A stretch of DNA of 30,544 nucleotides from a virus. Of the stretch, positions 1-6,591 are shown piece after piece. Each line of letters begins with the position of its first letter. Position 1 is the stretch's first letter. The position numbers and the translations under genes are program-made. Under the pieces are notes generated by a model, which was not told the DNA's origin, made no database searches, and saw only the letters and a list, made by a program, of their open reading frames with translations. The DNA lies in IMG/VR virus record IMGVR_UViG_3300047353_000387, positions 1 to 30,544 of that record; one strand, given 5' to 3'.

Positions 1-1106
1 GTCCACCATACGCTTTCTTTTTCTTTATAGCGTTGTAGTGTTTGACCTTTAAGAGCCAATCCACTTCCTTCTCTACCAGTTCCTGTTGGATCTTCCATGT
101 TAGTATAGTATATTCCAAGTTTTCTATTCTTGCTATTAAACACAACAAGACATGTTGCTCCAATTAGTTTGTGTGGAAGAATACTTGAAATTGCATATTT
201 CTCATCGGAAATTTTATATTTTAGTTTTTCAGTAAGTTTTTCAGGTGACTTTCTGCTTATTTTTCTAGGCTTTCTATTTGCTTTACTTTCTGCAATAATA
301 GCATCACATGCACTAATAATAGCAACCATAAAGTCGTATAGTTTTTTAATATCTCTTTTGTCGTAATGTGCATATGCTTCTTTTAGTTGTTTAGCATAAT
401 CTTTTTCTAGTTCTGAAAACTTAGAAGTATCAGGCGGATTTAGTAATTCGTTGTATTCTTTAATTGCTGTTTCGTAAAATCCAGTTATATTTCTAGCATG
501 TGGTTGTTTACATTGTTGTTGACGCAACCTTTGTAGGGGTTTAATCGCCTTAAAATCTTTAATCTTTCTATCTGTAAAATCATCTAATGCTTGTTCAAAG
601 TCTTGCACCATTACAGCACATTGTTCTCTAATACGTTCTTGTATAGTAGGTTTCCATACTTTATCTTCTTTCTTTTGTTCTTCTTCTTTTTCTTCTACAA
701 TGTTTTGTGCAACATCAAGTATTTCATTTAACCATTTATTGATGTATTCTGAATGAGGCTTTGGAGTTCCCATTGTACCTGGAAGACTTTCCCAGTATTC
801 ATTATACTTTTGATGTACATTTGGCATACCTTGTTTTGTTAGATTACAAAGACAACCTAATGTACTGTTAAATCTATTCTCAGGTGCTTTAGTAAGGACG
901 CTATACTTGTCTTTCCATTCATCACTAGTCTTTACCCAATCTAATGTATATCTTTTAAAATCGCTATTCTTCTTTTCTAAACGATAATATTGAAATGCAT
1001 GATCCTTGCATCTGCTAAAGTAGGCACCTTCCCACTCTGCACTATCCGTGAAATCAGGAACAGATGCACTCTTCGGTCTTTTAACAAGTTGTTTTCTTTT
1101 TGCCAT
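1..1106 (-). CDS. Conserved phage-type protein of unknown function, C-terminus beyond window
   Basis: An open frame runs from an ATG at 1106 to the left edge with no stop, giving at least 368 residues. The start follows GGAG by ten bases and lies downstream of a TTGCTT-17-TATAAT promoter. The product is charged, rich in Lys and Glu, with an acidic/basic coiled-coil-like stretch (EEKEEEQKKEDK) in the middle and no signal peptide or membrane segment. The last visible part contains GIYYTNMEDPTGTGREGSG. I do not recognise a domain; the style resembles large unassigned proteins of marine T4-like phages. That it is a gene is secure; its function is unknown. Confidence 0.8.
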   Translation of the reverse strand, partial: MAKRKQLVKRPKSASVPDFTDSAEWEGAYFSRCKDHAFQYYRLEKKNSDFKRYTLDWVKTSDEWKDKYSVLTKAPENRFNSTLGCLCNLTKQGMPNVHQKYNEYWESLPGTMGTPKPHSEYINKWLNEILDVAQNIVEEKEEEQKKEDKVWKPTIQERIREQCAVMVQDFEQALDDFTDRKIKDFKAIKPLQRLRQQQCKQPHARNITGFYETAIKEYNELLNPPDTSKFSELEKDYAKQLKEAYAHYDKRDIKKLYDFMVAIISACDAIIAESKANRKPRKISRKSPEKLTEKLKYKISDEKYAISSILPHKLIGATCLVVFNSKNRKLGIYYTNMEDPTGTGREGSGLALKGQTLQRYKEKESVWW

Positions 1107-1138
1107 CAGCATAAAACTCCAAATAAAGTATTGTTTAA

Positions 1139-1167
1139 ATTATATATAGTCTTTTTAAAAAAAGCAA
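1139..1167 (-). promoter_or_regulatory. Sigma70-type promoter for the 1-1106 gene
   Basis: TTGCTT (1162-1167) and a perfect TATAAT (1139-1144) are separated by 17 bases. The expected start site is about 26 bases upstream of the ATG at 1106. Confidence 0.6.
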
Positions 1168-1209
1168 GAGGTTTTATGAGTCAATCTGCTCAATTGTGAG
1201 GATTTGTTA

Positions 1210-1449
1210 CTATTTGTCGAAGTAAAACTTAGAACCCCATGAAGATTTAATCTTACTGAGGATTGATGCATTACAACCAATAACCTTCTGTGTTGAATTA
1301 TTATCAATAATAGTATTGTATTTGATCCAAGTCCAGAACTGAACAAAGTCTGCGTCAGTTGTTCCAGGTTTCGCTACTACTTTATATCTATTAATAACAG
1401 GTATTTCAATAGTAAGTTTACCTTTGTTGGTTTGTAATTGTGCTTTCAT
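1210..1449 (-). CDS. Small hypothetical protein (79 aa)
   Basis: The frame begins one base after the stop of the secreted protein upstream (1451-1840), so the two are probably translationally coupled. The product is soluble and basic, with a Trp-rich centre (FVQFWTWIKY) and no signal peptide. I recognise no family. Gene density, coupling and strand agree with a real gene; its function is unknown. Confidence 0.6.
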   Translation of the reverse strand: MKAQLQTNKGKLTIEIPVINRYKVVAKPGTTDADFVQFWTWIKYNTIIDNNSTQKVIGCNASILSKIKSSWGSKFYFDK

Positions 1450-1450
1450 T

Positions 1451-1840
1451 TTATGTTGATTTGCCTTCGTTAATCACAGGACCAAAGTTTGCACCTGGCA
1501 TTACAATACATGCAAAATCTACAGCAGGCATTATAACAATTGAAACTGAAAAGGTTATTGGGTTGGCCCATATAACCATTGGTCCTCTAAGAAACTGTCC
1601 ATTTGGTAAACTCCATGTAACTAATGCTTGTGCTGTCGGTATTTCACCGTGATCTCTCAATAGTTTTTCAACAACTGGAGCAGGTCCACAATCAACCAAA
1701 ATAGGTAACTTCATTACACCCTGATTAGGTTCTTGTTGAGGGGGTGGTGTTTCCTGAGCAACTAATGGTTGTATCAGCATACCTCCGGAAAGCAATATTG
1801 CTCCGATGGTTAATGTTAAAGTTTTAAATAGATGTTTCAT
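1451..1840 (-). CDS. Secreted hypothetical protein with signal peptide (129 aa)
   Basis: The first 28 residues form a signal peptide: a Lys start, a hydrophobic core (LTIGAILLSGGMLI) and an A-Q-E-type cleavage site near LVAQE. A Pro/Gln-rich linker (TPPPQQEPNQG) follows, then a mostly hydrophobic domain with two cysteines (VDCGPAP and FACIVMPG) that could form a disulfide in the periplasm. There is no Shine-Dalgarno sequence. Instead a CATAAATA box ends five bases before the ATG, next to the tRNA-Ser CCA end, suggesting a leaderless late transcript. The family is not recognised. Confidence 0.7.
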   Translation of the reverse strand: MKHLFKTLTLTIGAILLSGGMLIQPLVAQETPPPQQEPNQGVMKLPILVDCGPAPVVEKLLRDHGEIPTAQALVTWSLPNGQFLRGPMVIWANPITFSVSIVIMPAVDFACIVMPGANFGPVINEGKST

Positions 1841-1845
1841 ACTGT

Positions 1846-1853
1846 TATTTATG
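1846..1853 (-). promoter_or_regulatory. T4-late-type promoter box (CATAAATA)
   Basis: CATAAATA ends five bases before the ATG at 1840. In T4 the late box spans about -13 to -6, so the predicted first base is the A of the ATG. The box shares two bases with the CCA end of tRNA-Ser. Confidence 0.5.
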
Positions 1854-1941
1854 GCGGAAGGACTGGGATTCGAACCCAGGGAAGAGTTACCCCTTCGTCG
1901 GTTTAGTAAACCGGTGCTTTAAGCCGCTCAGCCATCCTTCC
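1852..1941 (-). tRNA. tRNA-Ser with anticodon ACT
   Basis: The reverse complement folds as a class II tRNA: acceptor GGAAGGA/TCCTTCC, discriminator G, encoded CCA, long variable arm (gaaggggtaactcttcc) and T arm ctggg/cccag. The anticodon loop is TTACTAA with U33 and A37, giving ACT where bacterial tRNA-Ser for AGY codons normally has GCT. The 27-43 pair is C-A rather than C-G. The body is otherwise standard Ser, so the identity is firm. Whether A34 is modified, or is a point change from GCT, cannot be seen here. Confidence 0.9.
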
Positions 1942-1947
1942 ACAAGT

Positions 1948-2040
1948 TTAACTTATAGTAATCATCCACGGCTCTCCGTAGATCAAAACGTGTATACTGT
2001 TAACAACGAGTGCAACTCCTAATATTTCTAAGTAACCCAT
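1948..2040 (-). CDS. Very short membrane peptide (30 aa), tentative
   Basis: The ATG overlaps the stop of the upstream gene in a TAATG arrangement, and the frame ends seven bases before tRNA-Ser. The product is one hydrophobic segment (LEILGVALVVNSIHVLIYG) with a short tail. Coupling and a clean membrane segment favour a real gene; the length keeps confidence low. Confidence 0.4.
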   Translation of the reverse strand: MGYLEILGVALVVNSIHVLIYGEPWMITIS

Positions 2041-2276
2041 TACTTTTCTTCTTTCCTTATATTAACTTCTTGCTTGTGTACTACAAACTTTTCTACTTCA
2101 GACGGTTGTTTTACTAACCATCCACCTTCATTAACAATAAAGACATCACCAGGTCTGTATAACCAATGGTCTTTAGGTTTACCATCTTGAGTGAGACCCA
2201 TTACTTCTCCAGGCCAGTCCCCGGCAACTCTAAAGTTCTTACCAAATTGTTCTACAGTAAAATCAAGCCACATCAT
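2040..2276 (-). CDS. Hypothetical phage protein (78 aa)
   Basis: The start overlaps the previous gene by four bases (ATGA). The sequence begins MMWLDFTVEQFG and has a central PGDVFIVNEGGWLVK segment that looks like a small beta fold, then a charged tail. There is no signal peptide. It lies in the operon 2622-1948 behind a consensus promoter. Function unknown. Confidence 0.65.
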   Translation of the reverse strand: MMWLDFTVEQFGKNFRVAGDWPGEVMGLTQDGKPKDHWLYRPGDVFIVNEGGWLVKQPSEVEKFVVHKQEVNIRKEEK

Positions 2277-2461
2277 AGATCAGTCTCGTTTATTTGTATA
2301 CAAATTGCTTGAGTTGACAGATTAAAGTAACCGTCACCTTTACCTACTTGTTCACTTAACATATCTCTCATACGAAAACATTCGTCCATAGTTCCTGGTA
2401 AGTCAACAACTGTACTAAAGGCTACTCCTGCTTCTATCCATATATAAACTAGATACCACAT
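2273..2461 (-). CDS. Hypothetical phage protein (62 aa)
   Basis: The ATG overlaps the upstream stop codon (TAATG) and the frame ends in a four-base overlap with the next gene, so it is the middle of a coupled trio. The product is small and has three Cys/Met-rich stretches but no recognised domain or membrane anchor. Function unknown. Confidence 0.6.
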   Translation of the reverse strand: MWYLVYIWIEAGVAFSTVVDLPGTMDECFRMRDMLSEQVGKGDGYFNLSTQAICIQINETDL

Positions 2462-2622
2462 TACATAGTTTCCTTGCTTGATTTTATCAAACCGTAAACC
2501 TCAATTAGGTTGCTGATTTGTGTAGCAAGGTGTGGCCATTTTTCTGTAAGTGTTTCTGCGAAACTATTACGTTCTTCAATTGACATTCTTGCAAATTGTT
2601 CAACTAGTGTATTAGTATCCAT
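2461..2622 (-). CDS. Small hypothetical protein (53 aa)
   Basis: The frame opens with ATG at 2622 after a strong AAGGAG seven bases upstream and ends in a TAATG overlap with the next gene. The product (MDTNTLVEQFARMSIEERN...) is predicted to be helical and soluble. It is the first gene after the promoter at 2649-2677. The Shine-Dalgarno sequence, coupling and promoter make this a real gene; the function is unknown. Confidence 0.65.
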   Translation of the reverse strand: MDTNTLVEQFARMSIEERNSFAETLTEKWPHLATQISNLIEVYGLIKSSKETM

Positions 2623-2648
2623 TTGTTTACTCCTTATTGTGTAAATTT

Positions 2649-2677
2649 AATATACTACAAAAAGTAATGTTTGTCAA
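2649..2677 (-). promoter_or_regulatory. Consensus sigma70 promoter (TTGACA-17-TATATT)
   Basis: The -35 is at 2672-2677 and the -10 at 2649-2654. It should drive the four small genes 2622-1948 and possibly tRNA-Ser. Confidence 0.75.
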
Positions 2678-2681
2678 CCTC

Positions 2682-2963
2682 TTATAGATATTCAAGTTGT
2701 CCTGTAACTGTGTACATCTTTATAATAATTGATTCTACATCACTTTCAGTCAAGAAACCTTTCACTGTATCACCATTTTCTGTGATACCAGGCATTTCAA
2801 CTTGACTATCACCTTTGAATACAGCAATCTCGTATAAGCCTTTGCGTCCGCCATAACTTACTTCATTCTGTATAATTGACAGTTCATATCCACCAAAGCG
2901 TACTTTGGCTTGTATGCCTTTAGGCATTAACGTTTCATTAAATTTTATATCATTAAAAGTCAT
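2682..2963 (-). CDS. Conserved marine T4-like phage protein (93 aa)
   Basis: The frame overlaps the end of its upstream neighbour by 11 bases. The composition and the FGGYELSIIQNEVSYGG and LYEIAVF segments resemble a small protein family I know from cyanophages and pelagiphages, of unknown role. It is soluble and mostly beta, with a C-terminal helix. Recognition is from memory, not from a search. Confidence 0.7.
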   Translation of the reverse strand: MTFNDIKFNETLMPKGIQAKVRFGGYELSIIQNEVSYGGRKGLYEIAVFKGDSQVEMPGITENGDTVKGFLTESDVESIIIKMYTVTGQLEYL

Positions 2964-3366
2964 TATCCTCTTCTCCTTTGTCTAAATCTTCTCTTAATTG
3001 TTTTAGTTGTTCGGAAGTCATACCAGTAACCTCGCCGATACTTTGTTGTAATTTTACTGCATCTGGATGATCTGAATACACACCACCTTTTTCAAAATCA
3101 CGTTCGTCTAAGATAGGACCTTTGGTATCACTATCACGCATCATCATAATAAATTCTTCAAGTAAGCGATCTTTAATGAAAGTTTCTAAATTCATATCAG
3201 TATTGTTTTCTATCTCTATATCTAAATCACTAACAATAGGTGTATGTGCATCTGCCCACATCATTGGTATTCCGTCTTCACCATAATAGACTTCTACGAT
3301 TTCATACCAAAACAAATCCGGAGATTCTTTCTGGTAGCGGCGCATTATTCTAAAGTTCCAAGTCAT
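2953..3366 (-). CDS. Conserved marine T4-like phage protein (137 aa)
   Basis: Begins MTWNFRIMRR with LFWYEIVEVYYGEDGIPMMW, the N-terminal pattern of a conserved but uncharacterised marine myovirus protein. The C-terminal half is acidic and helical and ends in EEDNDF. The start overlaps the preceding stop (ATGA). It sits in the operon that starts at the promoter 3688-3716 and includes tRNA-Leu. Function unknown. Confidence 0.7.
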   Translation of the reverse strand: MTWNFRIMRRYQKESPDLFWYEIVEVYYGEDGIPMMWADAHTPIVSDLDIEIENNTDMNLETFIKDRLLEEFIMMMRDSDTKGPILDERDFEKGGVYSDHPDAVKLQQSIGEVTGMTSEQLKQLREDLDKGEEDNDF

Positions 3367-3515
3367 TTTGTTATCTCTCTAATTTTTAATTTATAATCGT
3401 ACATCGAATTGTGTCCATTGAATTTTATAAGACAGTCTGTTATAGTATAGTTCTTCCATTGTACTGTTTGTCCTGATGGGTATGTAACTTCATATGTTCT
3501 TACTACGGTATCCAT
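3363..3515 (-). CDS. Small hypothetical protein (50 aa)
   Basis: ATG at 3515 follows AGGA and lies 24 bases after the tRNA-Leu CCA end. The stop overlaps the next start (ATGA). The product (MDTVVRTYEVTYPSGQT...) looks like a small beta-rich phage protein with one Cys. Coupling supports a real gene; function unknown. Confidence 0.6.
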   Translation of the reverse strand: MDTVVRTYEVTYPSGQTVQWKNYTITDCLIKFNGHNSMYDYKLKIREITK

Positions 3516-3539
3516 TTAGTTTGTCCTATATAGTTGCGT

Positions 3540-3626
3540 TGGTGCGGGCGGCGAGACTCGAACTCGCACGAACATACGTTCTCAAGATTTTAAGTCTTGT
3601 GTGTCTACCTATTCCACCACGCCCGC
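3540..3626 (-). tRNA. tRNA-Leu (TAA)
   Basis: Class II cloverleaf: acceptor GCGGGCG/CGCCCGC, discriminator A, encoded CCA, anticodon stem caaga/tcttg with loop CTTAAAA, long variable arm, T arm gcgag/ctcgc. The anticodon TAA reads UUA, a frequent codon in this AT-rich DNA. It follows the promoter at 3688-3716. Confidence 0.95.
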
Positions 3627-3687
3627 GGCTAACGCCTTTAATTAATCTGATTGTATTGCTCCCAAGGAAACGTCTTACTGTTTATAT

Positions 3688-3716
3688 ACTATACTATCGA
3701 ACGATATAGATGTCAA
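3688..3716 (-). promoter_or_regulatory. Consensus sigma70 promoter for tRNA-Leu operon
   Basis: TTGACA (3711-3716), 17 bases, TATAGT (3688-3693). About 55 bases of leader precede tRNA-Leu. Three small genes follow the tRNA on the same strand. Confidence 0.75.
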
Positions 3717-4396
3717 CTATTTTGTATATAAAAATATGTTTTTTTGAGCAATTTTTTTATGACAGGATGTCTTGTGTTAAAGTTCCATGCAGTTAGATAT
3801 CCTACTAGGTTAGGTGAAAGTAAGTTTCCTAGTTTGTCACGAAGTTCAGTTGTACTGTTTGCTTTTCGTAACATATCTAATGCTTGTTCTTTGTCTGCGT
3901 GTCTTAGCAGTTCGCTTGAGATATTCTTTGCAAAGGCTTCTATCTCATCTTGATTACCTAAATACTTTTGTTCTCTATCAGTTGCACGAAAGCCTTTTTG
4001 TGTCGCAAAGTCTCTTTTACGATATTGATTACTATGAATCATTTCATGTTCAAGTGCATCAATAACTCTAAATTTAATTTCTTCTATGGTATCTGCTGAA
4101 AACTTTATACCATTTTTGTTTTTTGGGTTAAACAATAAATCAATTCTATAAGGATCTAATTCATCTTCATCGTCCCATGGATCATATGTCGCATTAAGAT
4201 TCATATCATTAACATCAACGTTGTCAGTGTAGTCTACTGACACTTTTTCAACTCCTAGACCTGCTATTAGGCTTTTTAACTTCCTAGCAACATACTTAGG
4301 TTGAAGATTGTCTTTAGTAAGATAAGTTAGAAAAGGTTCTAATATCTTTGCTAGTTCTGATCTGTCTTGAGGTTGTTGTACTTCATATAAACGCAT
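3713..4396 (-). CDS. Putative zinc metallopeptidase (HExxH protein, 227 aa)
   Basis: An HEMIH motif at residues 117-121, inside a hydrophobic helix (VIDALEHEMIH), gives two zinc ligands and the catalytic Glu. A following acidic helix (QDEIEAFA, about 149-156) can supply the third ligand, as in gluzincin-type enzymes. No signal peptide is present, so the protein acts in the cytoplasm or is packaged. The N-terminus MRLYEVQQP resembles the leaders of marine myovirus proteins. An ATTAAATA box ends five bases before the ATG and there is no Shine-Dalgarno sequence. The substrate is unknown; a role in virion maturation or host protein turnover is only a guess. Confidence 0.65.
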   Translation of the reverse strand: MRLYEVQQPQDRSELAKILEPFLTYLTKDNLQPKYVARKLKSLIAGLGVEKVSVDYTDNVDVNDMNLNATYDPWDDEDELDPYRIDLLFNPKNKNGIKFSADTIEEIKFRVIDALEHEMIHSNQYRKRDFATQKGFRATDREQKYLGNQDEIEAFAKNISSELLRHADKEQALDMLRKANSTTELRDKLGNLLSPNLVGYLTAWNFNTRHPVIKKLLKKTYFYIQNS

Positions 4397-4401
4397 AATG
4401 C

Positions 4402-4409
4402 TATTTAAT
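4402..4409 (-). promoter_or_regulatory. Late-type promoter box (ATTAAATA)
   Basis: The box ends five bases before the ATG at 4396, the same spacing as at seven other late-box genes here. It overlaps the stop region of the upstream GNAT gene. Confidence 0.4.
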
Positions 4410-4893
4410 CTAATTTGTATTCAAAATTTTGAGATACGCCGTTTATATGTACTTGCTTTGCACCATTCTTAATATGAAAATGTGTTGCCATAGGTGTTAG
4501 TGGCGACAGTGTTACTAGTCTACTAAACTTGTTTGCAATAGTCCATTCTCTTAATTTTGTAATTATTTCTCTACCTGCTCCACGTTTGCGTGACCAAACA
4601 GTGTATGCAATAACAATCTCGCCTCGTTGGTCCTCTTGGTTAGCCGCTTGTGACATATAATCCATTTCTCTAACTGTAAATGGAACCTCAGGGCATAGTG
4701 CTATACAAACGATTGCTTCGATCTCATCGTTGTATTTTAATCCAAATATTTTACGTCCTTTTGTAATTCTAAAACCTAGTGTAAGTTCCGGTCTAACAGG
4801 ATCCTCACTTACATCAATGTCGTCTAGTTCAACTAGTTCAGTACCTTTTACCCACTTAAAAAAGTCTTCAACACTGTCTTTAATTTTTAACAT
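4405..4893 (-). CDS. GNAT-family N-acetyltransferase (162 aa)
   Basis: The C-terminal half fits the GNAT fold: a beta strand (IVIAYTVWS) followed by the acetyl-CoA pyrophosphate loop RKRGAGREII (R-x-x-G-x-G/A type) and a helix, then a strand (RLVTLSPLTPMATHF) and the end sheet. The start follows AAGGAA and overlaps the upstream gene by 14 bases, suggesting co-translation. GNAT enzymes transfer acetyl from acetyl-CoA to amines; the acceptor cannot be deduced here. The N-terminal third is acidic and unlike known domains. Confidence 0.7.
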   Translation of the reverse strand: MLKIKDSVEDFFKWVKGTELVELDDIDVSEDPVRPELTLGFRITKGRKIFGLKYNDEIEAIVCIALCPEVPFTVREMDYMSQAANQEDQRGEIVIAYTVWSRKRGAGREIITKLREWTIANKFSRLVTLSPLTPMATHFHIKNGAKQVHINGVSQNFEYKLD

Positions 4894-5086
4894 TAATAGT
4901 ATCTTCCTTTTTCGTTATTGACCATGCACCATGATCAAGTTCTTCCCATAATAGAGTGTCACCATCATCCCAACCCATTTGATTAAGACTTTCAGGTGGC
5001 AGATCTAAAAAGAGTTCTTTTGTTTTTCCATTTTCTCTTACTTGTACGATCCAACTGTTCGGACCTGTTTTCTTAGGATAAGACAT
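4880..5086 (-). CDS. AbrB/MazE-like small DNA-binding protein (68 aa), tentative
   Basis: The segment LDLPPESLNQMGWDDGDTL has the swapped-hairpin pattern of AbrB/SpoVT or MazE proteins (L-P-x-x-h-h-x-x-h-G-h-x-x-G-D). These act as dimeric DNA-binding regulators or antitoxins. No toxin gene is adjacent; the downstream partner is the GNAT gene, which overlaps it. GNAT enzymes can serve as toxins, but their usual antitoxins are RHH proteins, so I do not call a toxin-antitoxin pair. A GGGAG site precedes the ATG. Confidence 0.55.
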   Translation of the reverse strand: MSYPKKTGPNSWIVQVRENGKTKELFLDLPPESLNQMGWDDGDTLLWEELDHGAWSITKKEDTINVKN

Positions 5087-5096
5087 CCTGATCTCC

Positions 5097-5663
5097 CTAT
5101 AATATTTCGTCTGCTATTCCCATGTCAATCATTTGTTTAGCAGTGTAGTATTGGTCCGAAGGATTTTTAATAAACTTTGTACGAACCTCTTGCATTGACA
5201 TGCCTGTTGCTTCTTTCAATATATTTAAGCATCTAATTTCACAGTTTTGATTTTCTTTCATCTGTGCCCTCATGTCATGCATTTTAGAATTCATCTCATC
5301 ACTGTGTTGATGATTCATACTACCTGCATTTTTACCAATATATCGTTCACCTTCTTTACCACTTGCAAAAATTAAAAAGCCTGCACTCATAACAGCACCA
5401 ATACCAACAGTAGATATATTATGGTAACTGTATTTCATTACATCAATAAGTGCAAAGGCTTCGTATAAATCTCCACCATATGTATTAATGTATAGTTCTA
5501 AAGTGCGTTTGGGTTTTTTCTGTAAGTTTGCCGACAGTATCCATTTAATACAATCGCCAACATTATCTGTAGTAATTTCTCCGTGTAGATAATATACGTC
5601 ATTATCCAGAAGACTTTTGTCAATTGTTTCACTAAATGTTAAATTATCATATTTAGAAGGCAT
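5097..5663 (-). CDS. clpP: ClpP-like serine protease (188 aa)
   Basis: Matches the ClpP/crotonase-fold protease family across its length. The nucleophile is Ser93 in GAVMSAGFLI, the base probably His118 (GSMNHQH) and the acid Asp170 (NPSDQYY). The YINTYGGDLYEA oxyanion strand (residues 59-70) is also clear, so it should be catalytically active. It is near the usual bacterial length. Phages use such proteins in host protein turnover or head maturation. No ClpX or ClpA ATPase is in the window, but a ClpS adaptor is (24609). The ATG lies six bases after a sigma70 -10 box, so the mRNA is probably leaderless. Confidence 0.88.
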   Translation of the reverse strand: MPSKYDNLTFSETIDKSLLDNDVYYLHGEITTDNVGDCIKWILSANLQKKPKRTLELYINTYGGDLYEAFALIDVMKYSYHNISTVGIGAVMSAGFLIFASGKEGERYIGKNAGSMNHQHSDEMNSKMHDMRAQMKENQNCEIRCLNILKEATGMSMQEVRTKFIKNPSDQYYTAKQMIDMGIADEIL

Positions 5664-5669
5664 AATAGT

Positions 5670-5698
5670 AATATACGTATATTTAGTTTAAAAGTCAA
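5670..5698 (-). promoter_or_regulatory. Sigma70 promoter (TTGACT-17-TATATT), leaderless start
   Basis: The -35 is at 5693-5698 and the -10 at 5670-5675. Only six bases (actatt) separate the -10 from the ATG at 5663, so the predicted start site falls on or beside the start codon. Confidence 0.7.
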
Positions 5699-5703
5699 CA
5701 TCT

Positions 5704-5829
5704 TTATTGTCCAAGTACGGCCCCCATCCCGCCTACTCAGTGATCTGGCTCATTATGAACACGGAGTACCTACCAAACTACGCTCACGGATCCCCAGATC
5801 TTTCCTTATATGTAGCATATGCTACGAAT
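5704..5829 (-). ncRNA. Structured non-coding segment downstream of tRNA-Arg(TCT), possible RNA element A
   Basis: No gene fits here, yet the DNA is GC-richer than its surroundings and full of potential stems: a perfect 14-base palindrome gtagcatatgctac, and a gatctgg/ccagatc 7-bp pair closing a 59-base arm. Inside that arm are a D-loop-like agtttggtagg and a Met-type loop ttcataa, but its flanks do not pair as an anticodon stem. On the minus strand it shares CTACATATAAG and AGGCGGGA, in the same order, with the spacer at 19731-19823. It could be a tRNA-Met relic, a riboswitch-like RNA or a processing element. Confidence 0.4.
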
Positions 5830-5907
5830 TGGCCTGCCCGGCAGGACTCGAACCTGCGACCTACTGTTTAGAAGACAGTTGTTCTAATCCAACTGAACTA
5901 CGGGCAG
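5830..5907 (-). tRNA. tRNA-Arg (TCT)
   Basis: Cloverleaf with acceptor CTGCCCG/CGGGCAG, discriminator G, encoded CCA, anticodon stem actgt/acagt and loop CTTCTAA, T arm gcagg/cctgc. TCT reads AGA, a common Arg codon in this DNA. It begins five bases after the stop of the upstream gene and is probably co-transcribed with it. Confidence 0.95.
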
Positions 5908-5912
5908 TAACT

Positions 5913-6173
5913 TCAATTATACTCCCTATAGTTCTTGATAGCCCATTTTTCAACAACAGGTAAACCAAATTCATCTTCGTCTACTGCAATATAAGCCACA
6001 GTCTTTTTAACTGTACCATAACGGTATCCTTGACCAACTACATCGCCTACCCAGATCTTGTGTGGGAAGTCGCACCATGTATCGCGATCATTTAGTGAAA
6101 ATTCAAAATGGTTGCCCACTTCCTTTTCAACAAATGCTCCAATTGGGTCTTTAGTGTGAGTCCAGTAAGCCAT
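5913..6173 (-). CDS. Conserved phage protein of unknown function (86 aa)
   Basis: The start follows a strong AGGAGG and a consensus promoter. The sequence (MAYWTHTKDPIGAFVE..., with a Trp/Asp-rich centre and VGDVVGQGYRYGTVKK) suggests a small beta-barrel-like fold and resembles an uncharacterised family in marine myoviruses. No catalytic motif or membrane segment is visible. tRNA-Arg(TCT) follows in the same transcript. Confidence 0.7.
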   Translation of the reverse strand: MAYWTHTKDPIGAFVEKEVGNHFEFSLNDRDTWCDFPHKIWVGDVVGQGYRYGTVKKTVAYIAVDEDEFGLPVVEKWAIKNYREYN

Positions 6174-6209
6174 GTAGGCCTCCTATTGCTGTTTTCTAAC
6201 TATGTACTT

Positions 6210-6238
6210 ATAATAACACCACCCTATATAGAAGTCAA
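6210..6238 (-). promoter_or_regulatory. Sigma70 promoter (TTGACT-17-TATTAT)
   Basis: The -35 is at 6233-6238 and the -10 at 6210-6215. It drives the 86-aa gene and tRNA-Arg(TCT), and diverges from the late box at 6280-6287. Confidence 0.7.
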
Positions 6239-6279
6239 CCACTAATTGCAATTATGTACTAATATTTTTCCAATTAAGC

Positions 6280-6287
6280 GATAAATA
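6280..6287 (+). promoter_or_regulatory. Late-type promoter box (GATAAATA), plus strand
   Basis: GATAAATA lies 25 bases upstream of the ATG at 6313, leaving room for a leader with a GAGG ribosome-binding site. It would drive the small membrane-protein cassette 6313-7568. Confidence 0.5.
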
Positions 6288-6312
6288 TCTACATCGAAGC
6301 GAGGATGTGTAC

Positions 6313-6591
6313 ATGGATTTTTTAGCGTTTGTTGGCGAAGTTGGTTTCCCTATTGCAGGAGCAATAGCCGCGGGATCTTTTGTCTTCTTAACGTTAAAAT
6401 TTATCCTAGCATCAGTAACAGGGTCAGTACAAGGTATCAAAGGTATTATTGGTGCATTAGATAATCGTGTTCAAACTATGAACAACGACCTTGTTAAAAT
6501 AGATGCATTATTAAGTTATGTATTAAGTATTAGACCAAACGTTGATCGTATTGCGGCCAACGAAGGAAAAGAGGACGCTCGACGTGATTAA
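6313..6591 (+). CDS. Small membrane protein, holin-like (92 aa)
   Basis: I choose the ATG at 6313, which follows GAGG by eight bases; a GTG at 6307 is too close to it. One long hydrophobic segment (about residues 8-34) begins with GFPIAGAIAAG, then an amphipathic helical tail, then a charged end. The gene at 6781 has the same plan, so the two look like paralogues. Short proteins with one N-terminal segment and a coiled tail are common among phage holins and YvrJ/BhlA-like proteins, but no lysin is in the window, so the role is unproven. Confidence 0.65.
   Translation: MDFLAFVGEVGFPIAGAIAAGSFVFLTLKFILASVTGSVQGIKGIIGALDNRVQTMNNDLVKIDALLSYVLSIRPNVDRIAANEGKEDARRD

Noticed and set aside
1155-1205. 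Rho-independent terminator after the 79-aa gene
   Set aside because: Only a 4-bp stem (TGAG/CTCA) far from the T run; the T run is part of the next promoter.
4880-4893. AbrB-like/GNAT toxin-antitoxin pair
   Set aside because: The overlap is small and known GNAT toxins pair with RHH antitoxins; no toxin features seen.
5741-5800. A tRNA-Met gene
   Set aside because: Has a D-loop-like segment and a TTCATAA loop, but the anticodon stem does not pair and no T arm (GGTTCRANTCC) exists.
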